64,000 nt of DNA from IDS-8 sp036381215 (GCA_036381215.1 DASVDF010000097.1:16645-80644), one strand, 5' to 3'. Positions 27,001 through 35,294 are shown, numbered from the stretch's first letter. Translations and numbers: made by a program. The notes: a model not told the origin generated them from the letters alone.

Positions 27001-27027
27001 CGCCGGGCGCCGGCGGGCGCGCCCCTA
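27001..27027. repeat. GC-rich palindrome at the end of rdgC
   Basis: CGCCGGGCGCCGGCGGGCGCGCCCCTAC reads on the minus strand as GTAGGGGCGCGCCC followed by GCCGGCGCCC, another variant of the GTAG-edged palindromes. Its GTAG edge contains the TAG stop of rdgC (27025-27027). Confidence 0.55.
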
Positions 27028-27954
27028 CGCGCTGGCGGCCAGGCGTTGCACTGCCGGCGCTCCTTCCTCGTAGCCGCCGAGCGCGTGCTCGAGCGCGGAC
27101 AGGAGCTGGCGCAACGTGCCGGCCAGCAAAGCGAGCTCGGCGTCGAAGCGTGCCAGCGGGTCTTCGTCCGGCATGTCGGCCGCGACGTCGCCGCCGAGGA
27201 GCTTCAGCTTGCCGACGCCGCCTTTCTCGTCGAGCGTGCAGCTCAGCACGTCGTCGAGCGTCACGCCGAGGTGTGTCAGCCGCATACCGTGCCGCAGGTG
27301 GTTGCGCACCGTGGCGTGACCGAGATCCATGTCGCTGCAGCGAATGGCGGCCTTGCTGTCACTCGGGTCGCACATGCGGCATTCGTTGCCGAGCCCGAAA
27401 CCGCGCGGCGCATCGCCGAGGAAGATGCGCGTGAGCAGGTCGGCGTACGGGCGATTGAACGCGAGCGGGGTCGCGTCCACGTCCGCGACTGCAAACCGCA
27501 GGTGCTCGACGAGTTGCTCCGTGCGCGCGTCCGAGCCGGTGTCGATGGCGAGAATGCGCTCCTTGCCAAGCACCACGGCATGCGTGCGCTGTGAGCGGAC
27601 CAGCGCCTTGGGGAGCAGCTCGTCGCGCGTCTGTGCCTTGAGCCGGCGGCGCTCGCGTCGGCCGGGGTCGGTTCCCATCCGCTGGCGGAACTCGGCAATG
27701 CGTGCTTCGAGCGCATCCTCGATGGCCGCGGCGGGCAGGAGCCGCACCTGGCTGCGCAGCCGCAGCAGGTCCGCGCCTTCCACACGCCGCGCAAGCGAGC
27801 CCTCCGGATCGCCGGTCGGCGGCTCGAAACCGGTGCTCTTCTCGGCGAAGGCGCCACAGGGCTCGAAAGCGACCTCGGCGAGCCTGGCGGACAGGGCGTG
27901 CTCGGAATCCGGCCAGGGGCCGTTCAGGCGGAACAGGCGGACATTGCGGAACAT
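27025..27954 (-). CDS. rdgC: Recombination-associated protein RdgC
   Basis: 309 residues, close to the usual ~300. The start MFRNVRLFRLNGPWP, the central ALVRSQRTHAVVLGKERILA with IDTGSDARTEQLVEHLR, and the late ATVRNHLRHGMRLTHLGVTL are RdgC hallmarks. RdgC is a ring-shaped, non-specific double-stranded DNA-binding protein that restrains RecA activity. It is a single gene between the four-TM membrane gene and the luciferase-like monooxygenase. Its stop codon is embedded in a palindromic repeat. Confidence 0.95.
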   Translation of the reverse strand: MFRNVRLFRLNGPWPDSEHALSARLAEVAFEPCGAFAEKSTGFEPPTGDPEGSLARRVEGADLLRLRSQVRLLPAAAIEDALEARIAEFRQRMGTDPGRRERRRLKAQTRDELLPKALVRSQRTHAVVLGKERILAIDTGSDARTEQLVEHLRFAVADVDATPLAFNRPYADLLTRIFLGDAPRGFGLGNECRMCDPSDSKAAIRCSDMDLGHATVRNHLRHGMRLTHLGVTLDDVLSCTLDEKGGVGKLKLLGGDVAADMPDEDPLARFDAELALLAGTLRQLLSALEHALGGYEEGAPAVQRLAASA

Positions 27955-28108
27955 GCTTGTTTTCCGGTGTACGGCGAAAGGCGGGGAAGTATCCGGATTC
28001 GCCGCGGCAATGTCACTCTTGCAAAACCGCGCGTGGCTCGTCCCGGATTGCGCGGCGGCCGGTTCGGCGGCGCGAGCGTCCGCGATTGCTGTTCGTCGCG
28101 CAGGGCGC

Positions 28109-29092
28109 TCAGGCGAGGGCGTGCGCGATGAGCTCGAAGGAGCGCAGCCTGGCCGCGTGCTCGTACACGTCGGACACGATGATGAGCTCGTCGGCAGCTG
28201 TCTCTTCGACCAGCGCGCCGGCCCAGTCCCGCACGGCAGCGGGAGAACCGGCGACGGAGCGGGAGAGCATTTGCGACACCTGTGCTTTCTCCATCGGCGT
28301 CCAGTAGCGCTCGATATCGTCGATTGGCGGCTGGCTCAGACTGCGCATCGCGCCGCGCACGAGGTTCGTGAACGACATCTGCTGGGTCGTCCAGAGGCGG
28401 CGCGCCTCCTCGTCGCTGTCCGCGGCGATGATGTTGACTCCTACCATGGCGTGCGGACGCTCCAGTTGCCGTGACGGCTTGAACCGGGTCCGGTAGAGCT
28501 CGAGCGCCGCCATGAGCTGCTGTGGCGCGAAATGCGCAGCGAATGCATATGGCAGGCCGAGCTCCGCCGCGAGCACCGCGCCGAAGTGACTGGATCCAAG
28601 GATCCAGAGCGGCACGCAACTGCCCGCGCCGGGTGTCGCCTGGATCGTCTGCTCCGGTTGCGGCGGCGCGAGCAGCGCCTGCAAGTCGAGCACGTCCTGC
28701 GGGAAATTCTCGGCGGCCGCCGGCGAGCGGCGCAGCAGGCGCAGGGTCGAAGGGTCGGTGCCGGGTGCGCGCCCGAGTCCCAGGTCGATACGCCCCGGGA
28801 ACAGCAGGTCGAGCGTGCCGAACTGCTCCGCAATCACGAGGGGCGAATGGTTCGGCAGCATGATACCGCCCGCGCCGACCCGGATCGTGCTCGTACCCGC
28901 CGCGACATGAGAGATCACGATCGAGGTCGCCGCGCTCGCAATGCTCGGGATGTTGTGGTGCTCGGCGACCCAGAAGCGCCGGTAGCCCCACTGCTCGGCA
29001 CGGCGCGCGAGGTCGCGCGCGTTGTCGAGCGCCGTGCGTGCGTCCGTGTCTCCGGTCACCCGGACCAGATCGAGAATCGAAATCGGGACCAT
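28109..29092 (-). CDS. LLM-class flavin-dependent monooxygenase (luciferase-like)
   Basis: 327 residues from an ATG at 29090-29092. The motifs RRFWVAEHHNIPSIASAATS, IRVGAGGIMLPNHSPLVIAE, PGRIDLGLGRAPGTDPSTLR and PLWILGSSHFGAVLAAELGL are those of the MsnO8/YhbW subgroup of FMN-dependent luciferase-like proteins. A TIM-barrel monooxygenase using reduced FMN is expected; the substrate is unknown. It lies downstream of ssrA on the same strand, after the hairpin at 29209-29231. Confidence 0.9.
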   Translation of the reverse strand: MVPISILDLVRVTGDTDARTALDNARDLARRAEQWGYRRFWVAEHHNIPSIASAATSIVISHVAAGTSTIRVGAGGIMLPNHSPLVIAEQFGTLDLLFPGRIDLGLGRAPGTDPSTLRLLRRSPAAAENFPQDVLDLQALLAPPQPEQTIQATPGAGSCVPLWILGSSHFGAVLAAELGLPYAFAAHFAPQQLMAALELYRTRFKPSRQLERPHAMVGVNIIAADSDEEARRLWTTQQMSFTNLVRGAMRSLSQPPIDDIERYWTPMEKAQVSQMLSRSVAGSPAAVRDWAGALVEETAADELIIVSDVYEHAARLRSFELIAHALA

Positions 29093-29208
29093 CCGCTTCT
29101 CCGGCCGAGACGTTTGTGGATGGGGATTATTCTGACGGCGTCAAGCCGACGGAGGCGTCTGGCGCTCGCGCGCTTTGCCCGACCGGAATCGACAGGCGGA
29201 GCTCGCTT

Positions 29209-29231
29209 GCCCCGACATTCCGTGTCGGGGC
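29209..29231 (-). terminator. ssrA: Stem-loop just after ssrA
   Basis: On the minus strand GCCCCGACA and TGTCGGGGC form a perfect 9-bp stem with a 5-base loop, starting 10 bases beyond the encoded CCA of tmRNA. No U-tract follows, so it may be a processing or pausing hairpin rather than a classical intrinsic terminator. Confidence 0.5.
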
Positions 29232-29240
29232 GCGCGAAAA

Positions 29241-29880
29241 TGGTGGAGGCGGCGGGACAGTGATTCCGCAGCTTTCGCCACGGCCTGGACTATGCCTTCA
29301 CCCGAATCCTTCGGGCGCGGGGCGTGTTATCCGGCACTCGGCCGAATCCTAGTACCCGCCCTGCCTGCTGGCTCGGCGAGCCTATGAGTCTCTACAGGGC
29401 AGCCCTGCGGTTGGCCCGCTTGCTACCCCTCGGCGTTGCCATGACTTTCCCGATTCTCCTGGAAAGCCGTCAGGGTTCGCCGATGTGAGCCCCGTTGTCA
29501 CTTTGCGGTTACCCGCAAAGGCGACCTTTGCGTTGATCGAACCCGCGTCCGCAAGCCCTACGTTCCGAGCTCTACATGCTTATTCCGCCTTTGTTCTCGT
29601 CACGGACTACCCGGCGGACGGGGAAGACCCATGACCAGCCCTGTGAGGTTTTAGCGGCTCGGATCCAGGGCAAGCCCTCGCCGCGATCTCGTGTGGGTGA
29701 CCCCTGGGACCCGGACGCACGAGCACACCCGGCCAGAGGGCACTAAGGCTGGTTTTTAAGCAGCTAGTGCGTAGTTGTCGTCGTTGGCAACTATTCGTTT
29801 TGCAGCTGGATTTACGAGGTAACCTGCCCCTCGGCATGCACCCGGAGTTTCGCGACCTCCGTCGAAGCCGTGTCGCCCCC
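29241..29880 (-). ncRNA. ssrA: tmRNA gene, interrupted by an intron in the T-loop
   Basis: The 5' end GGGGGCG (29880-29874) pairs over seven bases with CGCCTCC near the 3' end, which is followed by encoded ACCA (29244-29241). The tag reading frame at 29788-29756 gives ANDDNYALAA-stop. The 5' exon runs to 29536 and ends GCGGGTTCGAT; the 3' exon is 29257-29241 and begins TCCCGC. Joined, they give the T-arm GCGGG-TTCGATT-CCCGC, a perfect 5-bp stem and a 7-base loop. Without the 278-nt insert the tmRNA is 362 nt, a normal length. It rescues stalled ribosomes together with SmpB, whose gene lies directly upstream. Confidence 0.95.
29258..29535 (-). other. Group I intron (IC3-like) in the ssrA T-loop
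   Basis: The 278-nt insert obeys group I rules: the 5' exon ends in U (29536) and the intron ends in G (29258). P1 can form between exon CGAU plus intron C1 and the internal guide GGUCG (29526-29522), with a U-G wobble at the splice site. P2 is an 8-bp hairpin closed by GUAA (29520-29501). Core elements include GGCAACGCCGAG, GUAGAGACU (29395-29387, P7 5' side) and AAGGCAUAGUCC (29298-29287, P7 3' side), then GGCGAAAGCUGC as a GAAA-capped P9. These strings closely resemble the Azoarcus tRNA-Ile group IC3 intron as I remember it. There is no open frame for a homing endonuclease. Confidence 0.9.
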
Positions 29881-29924
29881 GGTTCAATCACGAGCGGGCC
29901 GCGAGAACCCGCTCCGTGCGGCGT

Positions 29925-29952
29925 AGTGTAGGGGCGAAATCCCGAAACACAA
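29925..29952 (-). promoter_or_regulatory. ssrA: Candidate ssrA promoter
   Basis: On the minus strand TTGTGT (29952-29947) and TACACT (29930-29925) are separated by 16 bases. Transcription would begin about 40 bases before the mature tmRNA 5' end, leaving a leader for RNase P to remove. Both boxes are imperfect sigma-70 matches. The other bases of 29881-30135 include an A-rich run at 30107-30113 after smpB and no gene. Confidence 0.45.
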
Positions 29953-30135
29953 CCGCTTTCGGCGCGCCCGTGCCCGATTCTGTCGCCGGCGACCGTCGGC
30001 CGCGGGCTCCCCGGCCGGCCGACCGCGCGCGAAGCCATGGATGGGTTGAGCCGGCGGACGGGGACTGCCGGTCGCCGAAACGCCCTGCACGGTTCTCGAC
30101 CACATATAAAAAAAGAAGCGTAAGCGTCTGTTGGG

Positions 30136-30618
30136 TCAGCGTTTACTGGATTTGAGAATACGCGCTTTCTGGCGCGACCAGTCGCGCTCCTTGACGGTCG
30201 CCCGCTTGTCGTGCTGCTTTTTGCCCTTCGCGAGCCCGAGCGACAACTTCGCCCGCCCGCGGCTCCAGTGCAGATCGAGCGGCACCAGCGTGTAGCCCTT
30301 CCTCTCGACCGCGCCGATCAGGCGGTCGAGCTCGCGGCGCTGCATGAGCAGCTTGCGGGTGCGCGTCGGGTCGGGATCCACGTGCGTCGAAGCGGTGGGC
30401 AGCGGCGTGATGTGCGCGCCGAGCAGCCACGCTTCGCCGTTGCGCACGTGCACGTAGCTCTCGGTGAGCTGTGCCCGGCCGGCGCGCAGACTCTTCACTT
30501 CCCATCCCTCGAGCGCGAGACCGGCCTCGAAGGTCTCCTCGATGAAGTAATCGTGGCGGGCCTTCTTGTTGACCGCTACCGGGGGCGACGGCTTCGGCAT
30601 GTCGGCGCTCTTGTTCAT
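30136..30618 (-). CDS. smpB: SsrA-binding protein SmpB
   Basis: 160 residues, the usual length. NKKARHDYFIEETFEAGLAL, EGWEVKSLRAGRAQLTESYV, and the C-terminal GLAKGKKQHDKRATVKERDW are diagnostic of SmpB, the OB-fold partner that brings tmRNA to the ribosome; its basic tail enters the empty mRNA channel. It lies directly upstream of ssrA on the same strand, the common proteobacterial arrangement. The ATG at 30618 is taken; a second in-frame ATG six codons later is also possible, as neither has a clear ribosome binding site. It is divergent from ratA. Confidence 0.97.
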   Translation of the reverse strand: MNKSADMPKPSPPVAVNKKARHDYFIEETFEAGLALEGWEVKSLRAGRAQLTESYVHVRNGEAWLLGAHITPLPTASTHVDPDPTRTRKLLMQRRELDRLIGAVERKGYTLVPLDLHWSRGRAKLSLGLAKGKKQHDKRATVKERDWSRQKARILKSSKR

Positions 30619-30806
30619 ACGCTGGTGCGGAACTGGCAGGGAGGCGGGCGGAGATTATAGGTTGTCAAGGCAGGTCGCGTTCATCCAGAATCGCGGCCCG
30701 GACGGGAACGGGGTCGGCATGCCATCGCAGCGGACGAATCGACACGCGGACGTTTGCCCTTACCAGGTCAGGCACGGCCGTGCACGCATCGGCCGGGAAG
30801 GGCGGC

Positions 30807-31238
30807 ATGCGTAAGGTAAGGCGCAGCGCCATCGTGCCGTATTCGGCGCGGAACATGTTCGACCTCGTCGACGACGTCGAGGCGTATCCCGAGTTTCTTC
30901 CGTGGTGCAACGACGCCAGGGTGCAGAGCCGGAGCGAGGACACCGTCGTCGCGACGCTCGAGCTGCACCGGGGTTCGGTGAGTCGGCACTTCACGACGCG
31001 CAACACCCGCCGCCCCTTCGAAGCCATCGACATGCAGCTCGTCGACGGACCCTTCCGCCATCTCGAGGGCGGCTGGCGGTTCCGCGATCTCTCCGCGGAG
31101 GGCTCGGAAGTGACGCTCGAGCTCGAGTTCGAGTTCGACAGCCGCGTCGTCGACCTGGTTTTCGGTCGCTTCTTCGAGGACACGCTGAAAGCCCTCGTCG
31201 ACGCCTTCACCCGGCGCGCGGCGGCCGTTTACGGCTGA
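30807..31238 (+). CDS. ratA: RatA-family START/SRPBCC protein
   Basis: 143 residues from the ATG at 30807, which follows AAGGGCGGC; a start at 30780 lacks a site. The sequence VRRSAIVPYSARNMFDLVDD, VEAYPEFLPWC and LVDGPFRHLEGGWRF is characteristic of the RatA / Coq10-like SRPBCC family. In E. coli RatA was described as an inhibitor of ribosome subunit association, while relatives bind ubiquinone; which applies here is open. The adjacent rnfH gene, 16 bases downstream, repeats the conserved smpB-ratA-rnfH layout. Confidence 0.9.
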   Translation: MRKVRRSAIVPYSARNMFDLVDDVEAYPEFLPWCNDARVQSRSEDTVVATLELHRGSVSRHFTTRNTRRPFEAIDMQLVDGPFRHLEGGWRFRDLSAEGSEVTLELEFEFDSRVVDLVFGRFFEDTLKALVDAFTRRAAAVYG

Positions 31239-31254
31239 CCGCCTGAGTGGGCGC

Positions 31255-31518
31255 ATGCACGTCGAGGTCGTGTTCGCGTTGCCCGATCGCCAGGAGCTCG
31301 TCGCGCTCGAGATCGAAGAGGGTGCGACGGTCGGTGCCGCGATCGAGCGCTCCGGAATCGCGGAGCGCTTTCCGGGGCATGATCTCGACGCGGCGCCGGT
31401 AGGCATCTGGGGACGCATTGTCGGGCGCGGCGCGCGCGTCGGCGACGGCGACCGCATCGAGATCTACCGGTCGCTGCACAAGGACCCGCAGACCGCGCGA
31501 CGTGAGCGAGCGGGGTAA
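31255..31518 (+). CDS. rnfH: RnfH-family ubiquitin-like protein
   Basis: 87 residues with a beta-grasp fold: MHVEVVFALPDRQELVALEI, then GATVGAAIERSGIAERFP and VGIWGRIVGRGARVGDGDRI ending EIYRSLHKDP. This is the RnfH/UPF0125 signature. Function is not settled; the name comes from linkage to rnf genes in some species, but no rnf gene is near. It follows ratA closely and is presumably cotranscribed with it. It is convergent with bamE. Confidence 0.92.
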   Translation: MHVEVVFALPDRQELVALEIEEGATVGAAIERSGIAERFPGHDLDAAPVGIWGRIVGRGARVGDGDRIEIYRSLHKDPQTARRERAG

Positions 31519-31605
31519 CCCCGGCAACGCGTACGCATCCGCCGTGCGGCCGACCCGAAATCGCTGTCACCCGCATGGCGGGCTCTTCCGGGCTCGGCTT
31601 GCCGA

Positions 31606-31932
31606 TCACACCTCCGGCTCGAGCTTCTGGTCCTTGCGGATCTCGGCGACCGTGTCGCCGTCGAAGATGATCGTCACCCAGCGTGTGAAGCTCGGGTCCT
31701 GGCGGCCGATTCGCAGGTAATAAACGTAGTCCCAGCGCTCCTCGTGGAACGGGTCGTCGATCATCGGCGTGCCGAGCAGGAATCGCACCTGGCCCCGCGT
31801 CATGCCGACCTCGAGCTGATCAATGTCTTCCTGCTTCAGCAGGTTCCCCTGCGACAGCGACGGCTGGTAAACGCAGCCGCCGGCCAGCGGCAGGGCGAGT
31901 GCGAGCAGGGTAATCAAAAGGAATTTGCGCAT
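31606..31932 (-). CDS. bamE: Outer-membrane assembly lipoprotein BamE
   Basis: 108 residues. The signal sequence ends in the lipobox LAGGC with Cys20 as the lipid-bearing residue. The SmpA/OmlA domain follows: QEDIDQLEVGMTRGQVRFLL, GTPMIDDPFHEERWDYVYYL. BamE is a component of the BAM complex that inserts beta-barrel proteins into the outer membrane. It is divergent from fur with 129 bases between, the typical gammaproteobacterial arrangement; the shared gap should hold both promoters. Confidence 0.97.
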   Translation of the reverse strand: MRKFLLITLLALALPLAGGCVYQPSLSQGNLLKQEDIDQLEVGMTRGQVRFLLGTPMIDDPFHEERWDYVYYLRIGRQDPSFTRWVTIIFDGDTVAEIRKDQKLEPEV

Positions 31933-32061
31933 GTGCGAAGGAATCGCGCCGCGCCCGGCGCAAAGGTGCAGGCGGCTGTCCGTCTGGGCCATAATACGTG
32001 CGGATGATACCTTCTCGACCGCCGTCGGGGTAGCCGCCGCCGCTGCAAGGGACACTCTGCA

Positions 32062-32472
32062 ATGGAGCAACGCCATGAACTTCGCAAGGCCGGCCTCAAG
32101 GTCACGCTGCCGCGACTGAAGATCCTCGAGATCCTGGAGCGCCACGAGCAGCGCCACCTGAGCGCCGAGGACATCTACAAGGAGCTGCTCGACACCGGCG
32201 AGGACATCGGCCTCGCCACCGTCTACCGCGTGCTCACCCAGTTCGAGTCCGCGGGGCTGGTCGCGCGCCACAACTTCGAGGGCGGACATTCCGTGTTCGA
32301 GATCGACGAGGGCAAGCACCACGATCACATGGTGTGTGTCGAGACCGGCGAAGTGATCGAGTTCACCAACGAAGAAATCGAGCGCCTCCAGCACGAGATC
32401 GCGAAGAACCACGACTTCGAGCTGATCGACCACAGCCTCGTGCTCTACGTTCGCCGCCGCAAGAAGACGTAG
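32062..32472 (+). CDS. fur: Ferric uptake regulator Fur
   Basis: 136 residues. It has the winged-helix N-terminus (KVTLPRLKILEILERHEQRH, then ATVYRVLTQFESAGLV) and the metal-binding HHDHMVC at 86-92. Unlike E. coli Fur, the second cysteine of the first CxxC is replaced (VCVETG) and there is no C-terminal CxxC, as in Pseudomonas-type Fur, so structural zinc binding through four cysteines is unlikely. It represses iron-uptake genes when loaded with ferrous iron. No obvious 19-bp Fur box was found by eye in its own upstream region. Confidence 0.97.
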   Translation: MEQRHELRKAGLKVTLPRLKILEILERHEQRHLSAEDIYKELLDTGEDIGLATVYRVLTQFESAGLVARHNFEGGHSVFEIDEGKHHDHMVCVETGEVIEFTNEEIERLQHEIAKNHDFELIDHSLVLYVRRRKKT

Positions 32473-32542
32473 CCGCCCGTCCTGCGGGCCACCGGATCGT
32501 CGCTCGCCCTCGTTGCGTGCGCCGTCGTTCGCCGATACGGCG

Positions 32543-32625
32543 TGTAGGCGCGCGCATCGCGCGTGAGCGATGCGATGCCAGAGAGGGCGTGCCACGACCT
32601 GGTCGCGCGCGATGCGCGCTCCTAC
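32543..32625. repeat. Pair of inverted palindromic repeats between fur and recN
   Basis: A degenerate copy (GTAGGCGCGCGCATCGCGCG, 32543-32562) faces a full inverted copy (32601-32625). They occupy the convergent space between fur and recN, where such hairpins could mark transcript ends on both strands. Confidence 0.75.
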
Positions 32626-32680
32626 GGCTCCCGGTTGCGATCGTAGCCCATGGTGGCATGCCTGGATGATGCTGCGTGCG

Positions 32681-34369
32681 TCAGGCGCGGCGGCGGGTGC
32701 TGCGGCTGTTCTGCAGCATCTCGGCGGCGTGGTCCCGGGTTCGCTTCGTGATCTTGACGCCGCCCAGCATGCGCGCGATCTCCTCGACGCGCTCGTCGTC
32801 GCCGAGCTCCGTCACTGAAGTGCGCGTGGTCTTGCCGTCCGAAAGCTTCACCACCCGGCAGTGGCGGTCGGCGAGGCTCGCGACCTGCGGCAGGTGGGTG
32901 ACGCACAGCACCTGGCGCGAGCCTGCGAGCGCCTTCAGGCGGCGCCCCACCATCTCGGCGACGCCGCCGCCGACGCCGGCGTCGACCTCGTCGAACACCA
33001 TCGTGGGGATCGCGCTGCCGTCGCTCGCGATCACCTGGATGGCGAGACTCATGCGCGACAGCTCGCCGCCGGAGGCGACTCTTGCCAGCGGCATCGGCGG
33101 CTGCCCGGCGTTCGCGCTGATCAGGTAGTCGATGTCGTCGGCGCCTGCCGGACCGGCATCCTCCGGCGGCCGCGGCCGAAGCGCCACTGCGAACGAGCCC
33201 TGCGGCATGCCGAGCCCGCGCATCGCCTCGGTCACCTCCGCCGCGAGGCGCGCGGCCGCTGTCCGACGGCCTTCCGACAGCGCGGCCGCCGCGGCGACGA
33301 AGGCCGCGCGCATCTTTTTCGCTTCGCCTGCGAGCCGGGCACCCGTGGCTTGCGCGTCGCCGAGCTCCGCGAGTTTCTGCGCCAGCTCCGCGTGCAATGC
33401 CGGCAGGGCGTCCGGCTCGACACGATGCTTGCGCGCGAGGGTGCGAATCGCCGCGAGCCGGTCCTCGACCCGTTCCAGCCGCTCCGGGTCGGCTTCCAGC
33501 GACTCTCCGTAGCGCTGCAAAGCATCCGTCGCCTCGGCGACCTGGATGCCGGCTTCCTCCACGAGCGCTCGCACGCGCTCGAGCGCCGGGTCTATTGCCG
33601 CTGCCGCGCTCAGGCGATGACCCGCCTCCGCGATGAGCCGCTGCGCGCTGCCTGCCTCGTCCTCGGAAAGTGCGCCGAGCGCCGCGCCGACGTTTTCCGC
33701 GAGCTGGGCACCGTGCCGGAAACGGTCGCGCTCGCTCGCAAGAGTCTCGTGCTCGTCCGGCGCGAGCGCCAGTGCATCGAGCTCCCGGGTCTGGAACGTG
33801 AGCAGATCGAGCCGCGCCGCGCGATCGGCCTCGGCCTCCTGCAGCTCGCGGAGGCGTGCTTCCAGCGCCTGCCAGGCCGACCAGGCTGATGCCACCGCCT
33901 CACGCTCGCCGGCGAGCGCGCCGTAGTGATCCAGCAGGTCGCGTTGCACCTCGCGGCGCACCAGCGACTGGTGGAAGTGCTGGCCGTGGATGTCGAGCAG
34001 GAGCTCTCCCAGCTCCTTGAGGCTCGCGAGCGGCACCGCGTTGCCGTTGACGAACGCGCGCGAGCGTCCGTCCTCGCCGATGACCCGCCGGAGCAGGCAC
34101 TCGCCGTCCACGTCCAGCGATTGTCGGGCCAGCCAGTCGCGGGCGGCCGCGTTGTCCGAGACATCGAACTCGGCGGCGAGCTCGATGCGCTTGTCCGCAT
34201 CGCGGGCGAGCCCGGTGCCGCCGCGCTCTCCCAGCACCAGCGACAGCGCGTCCACGAGAATGGACTTGCCCGCGCCCGTCTCGCCCGTCAGCACCGTCAT
34301 GCCGGGGCCGAGCTCGATGGCGATCTCGTCGATGATTGCGAAATTGCGGACGTGCAGGCGCGTCAACAT
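32681..34369 (-). CDS. recN: DNA repair protein RecN
   Basis: 562 residues from the ATG at 34367-34369 (MLTRLHVRNFAIIDEIAIEL); the in-frame extension to 34435 is not conserved. The Walker A motif GETGAGKS is at 29-36, a long helical and coiled-coil middle carries LLDIHGQHFHQSLV, and the C-terminal ATPase half has LARVASGGELSRMSLAIQVI (signature) followed by PTMVFDEVDAGVGGG (Walker B). RecN is an SMC-like protein used in double-strand-break repair. It starts 28 bases after nadK stops, so the two form an operon. Confidence 0.97.
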   Translation of the reverse strand: MLTRLHVRNFAIIDEIAIELGPGMTVLTGETGAGKSILVDALSLVLGERGGTGLARDADKRIELAAEFDVSDNAAARDWLARQSLDVDGECLLRRVIGEDGRSRAFVNGNAVPLASLKELGELLLDIHGQHFHQSLVRREVQRDLLDHYGALAGEREAVASAWSAWQALEARLRELQEAEADRAARLDLLTFQTRELDALALAPDEHETLASERDRFRHGAQLAENVGAALGALSEDEAGSAQRLIAEAGHRLSAAAAIDPALERVRALVEEAGIQVAEATDALQRYGESLEADPERLERVEDRLAAIRTLARKHRVEPDALPALHAELAQKLAELGDAQATGARLAGEAKKMRAAFVAAAAALSEGRRTAAARLAAEVTEAMRGLGMPQGSFAVALRPRPPEDAGPAGADDIDYLISANAGQPPMPLARVASGGELSRMSLAIQVIASDGSAIPTMVFDEVDAGVGGGVAEMVGRRLKALAGSRQVLCVTHLPQVASLADRHCRVVKLSDGKTTRTSVTELGDDERVEEIARMLGGVKITKRTRDHAAEMLQNSRSTRRRA

Positions 34370-34397
34370 ATCCGGTCCGTTGTCTGTTATCGCTGGT

Positions 34398-35294
34398 CTA
34401 TTGCCGGCCGTCGCCCGCGCGCATGCGGCTGTCACGTCCCCAGTGCAGCTTGGAGCGCAGCAGGTCGAAGTAGTCGTAGCCGGGCGGATGGATGAGCGTG
34501 ATGCGGCGGTCCGCTTCGCGGATCACCAGCCGGTCGGCCGGATCGAGCGGGCCGATGGAACGCCCGTCTACCACGACCTCGGCCTTGCTGTCGCTGTAGG
34601 CGAGCAGCCGCACCTCGATCTCGCGCTCGGCAGGCACGACAATGGGGCGATCGCTCAGCGTGTGCGGGCAGACCGGCACGACGACCACGGCGTTCAGCGC
34701 CGGCTCGATGATCGGTCCGCCGCAGCTCAGCGCGTATGCCGTCGAGCCGGTCGGTGTCGCGATGATGAGGCCGTCGCCGGAATGCGTGTTGACGTAGCGC
34801 TCCGCTATGCGCGTCTCCAGGTCGACCATGCGCCCGGTTTCCCGGCGCTGCAGCACCACGTCGTTCAGCGCGTTTGCCGTCCGTCGGCCGCCGTCCGATG
34901 CAAGAATGCAGGCTGTCAGCATGAGCCGCGACTCGCGCACGCAGTCGCCGCCCAGCACCTGGTCCAGGCAGTTCAGCATCTCGTCGGGCGTGACGTCGGC
35001 GAGGAAACCGAGGCGGCCGCGGTTGATGCCGAGCAGCGGAACGCCGCGCTCGCCGCCGAGATTCGCGGCGTACAGCATCGTGCCGTCGCCGCCGATGGCG
35101 ACGATCAGGTCGGCGTTTTCCGCCAGCGCGGATTCGGGCACGCCGCGAACGGGCGGGGGGAGGCCGGCCTGCAACGTCGCGAGCACCTCCACGCCTTTTG
35201 CCGCGAGGTGCCCCGCGAGCGTTGCCATGGGCTCCGCGACGCGCGGATCGTCCACGCGGCCGACGATCGCCACCCTGCGGAATTCGTTGCTCAT
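34398..35294 (-). CDS. nadK: NAD kinase
   Basis: 298 residues from the ATG at 35292-35294 (MSNEFRRVAIVGR); the frame upstream is non-conserved. GGDGT at 68-72 is the ATP/NAD-binding motif, followed by GINRGRLGFLADV, LNDVVLQR and the glycine-rich GDGLIIATPTGSTAYALSCG. It phosphorylates NAD to NADP. It is divergent from hrcA, with about 200 bases between start codons containing the candidate sigma-32 promoter for hrcA, and is followed by recN. Confidence 0.97.
   Translation of the reverse strand: MSNEFRRVAIVGRVDDPRVAEPMATLAGHLAAKGVEVLATLQAGLPPPVRGVPESALAENADLIVAIGGDGTMLYAANLGGERGVPLLGINRGRLGFLADVTPDEMLNCLDQVLGGDCVRESRLMLTACILASDGGRRTANALNDVVLQRRETGRMVDLETRIAERYVNTHSGDGLIIATPTGSTAYALSCGGPIIEPALNAVVVVPVCPHTLSDRPIVVPAEREIEVRLLAYSDSKAEVVVDGRSIGPLDPADRLVIREADRRITLIHPPGYDYFDLLRSKLHWGRDSRMRAGDGRQ

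Noticed and set aside
29241..29535. Genomic island inserted at ssrA (integrase attachment site)
   Set aside because: The insert is only 278 bases, carries no integrase or direct-repeat att site, does not rebuild the tmRNA 3' end next to it, and fits group I intron boundaries.
29881..30135. Small ORFs between smpB and ssrA
   Set aside because: They overlap the likely ssrA promoter, have no ribosome binding sites and have arginine-rich non-protein-like composition.
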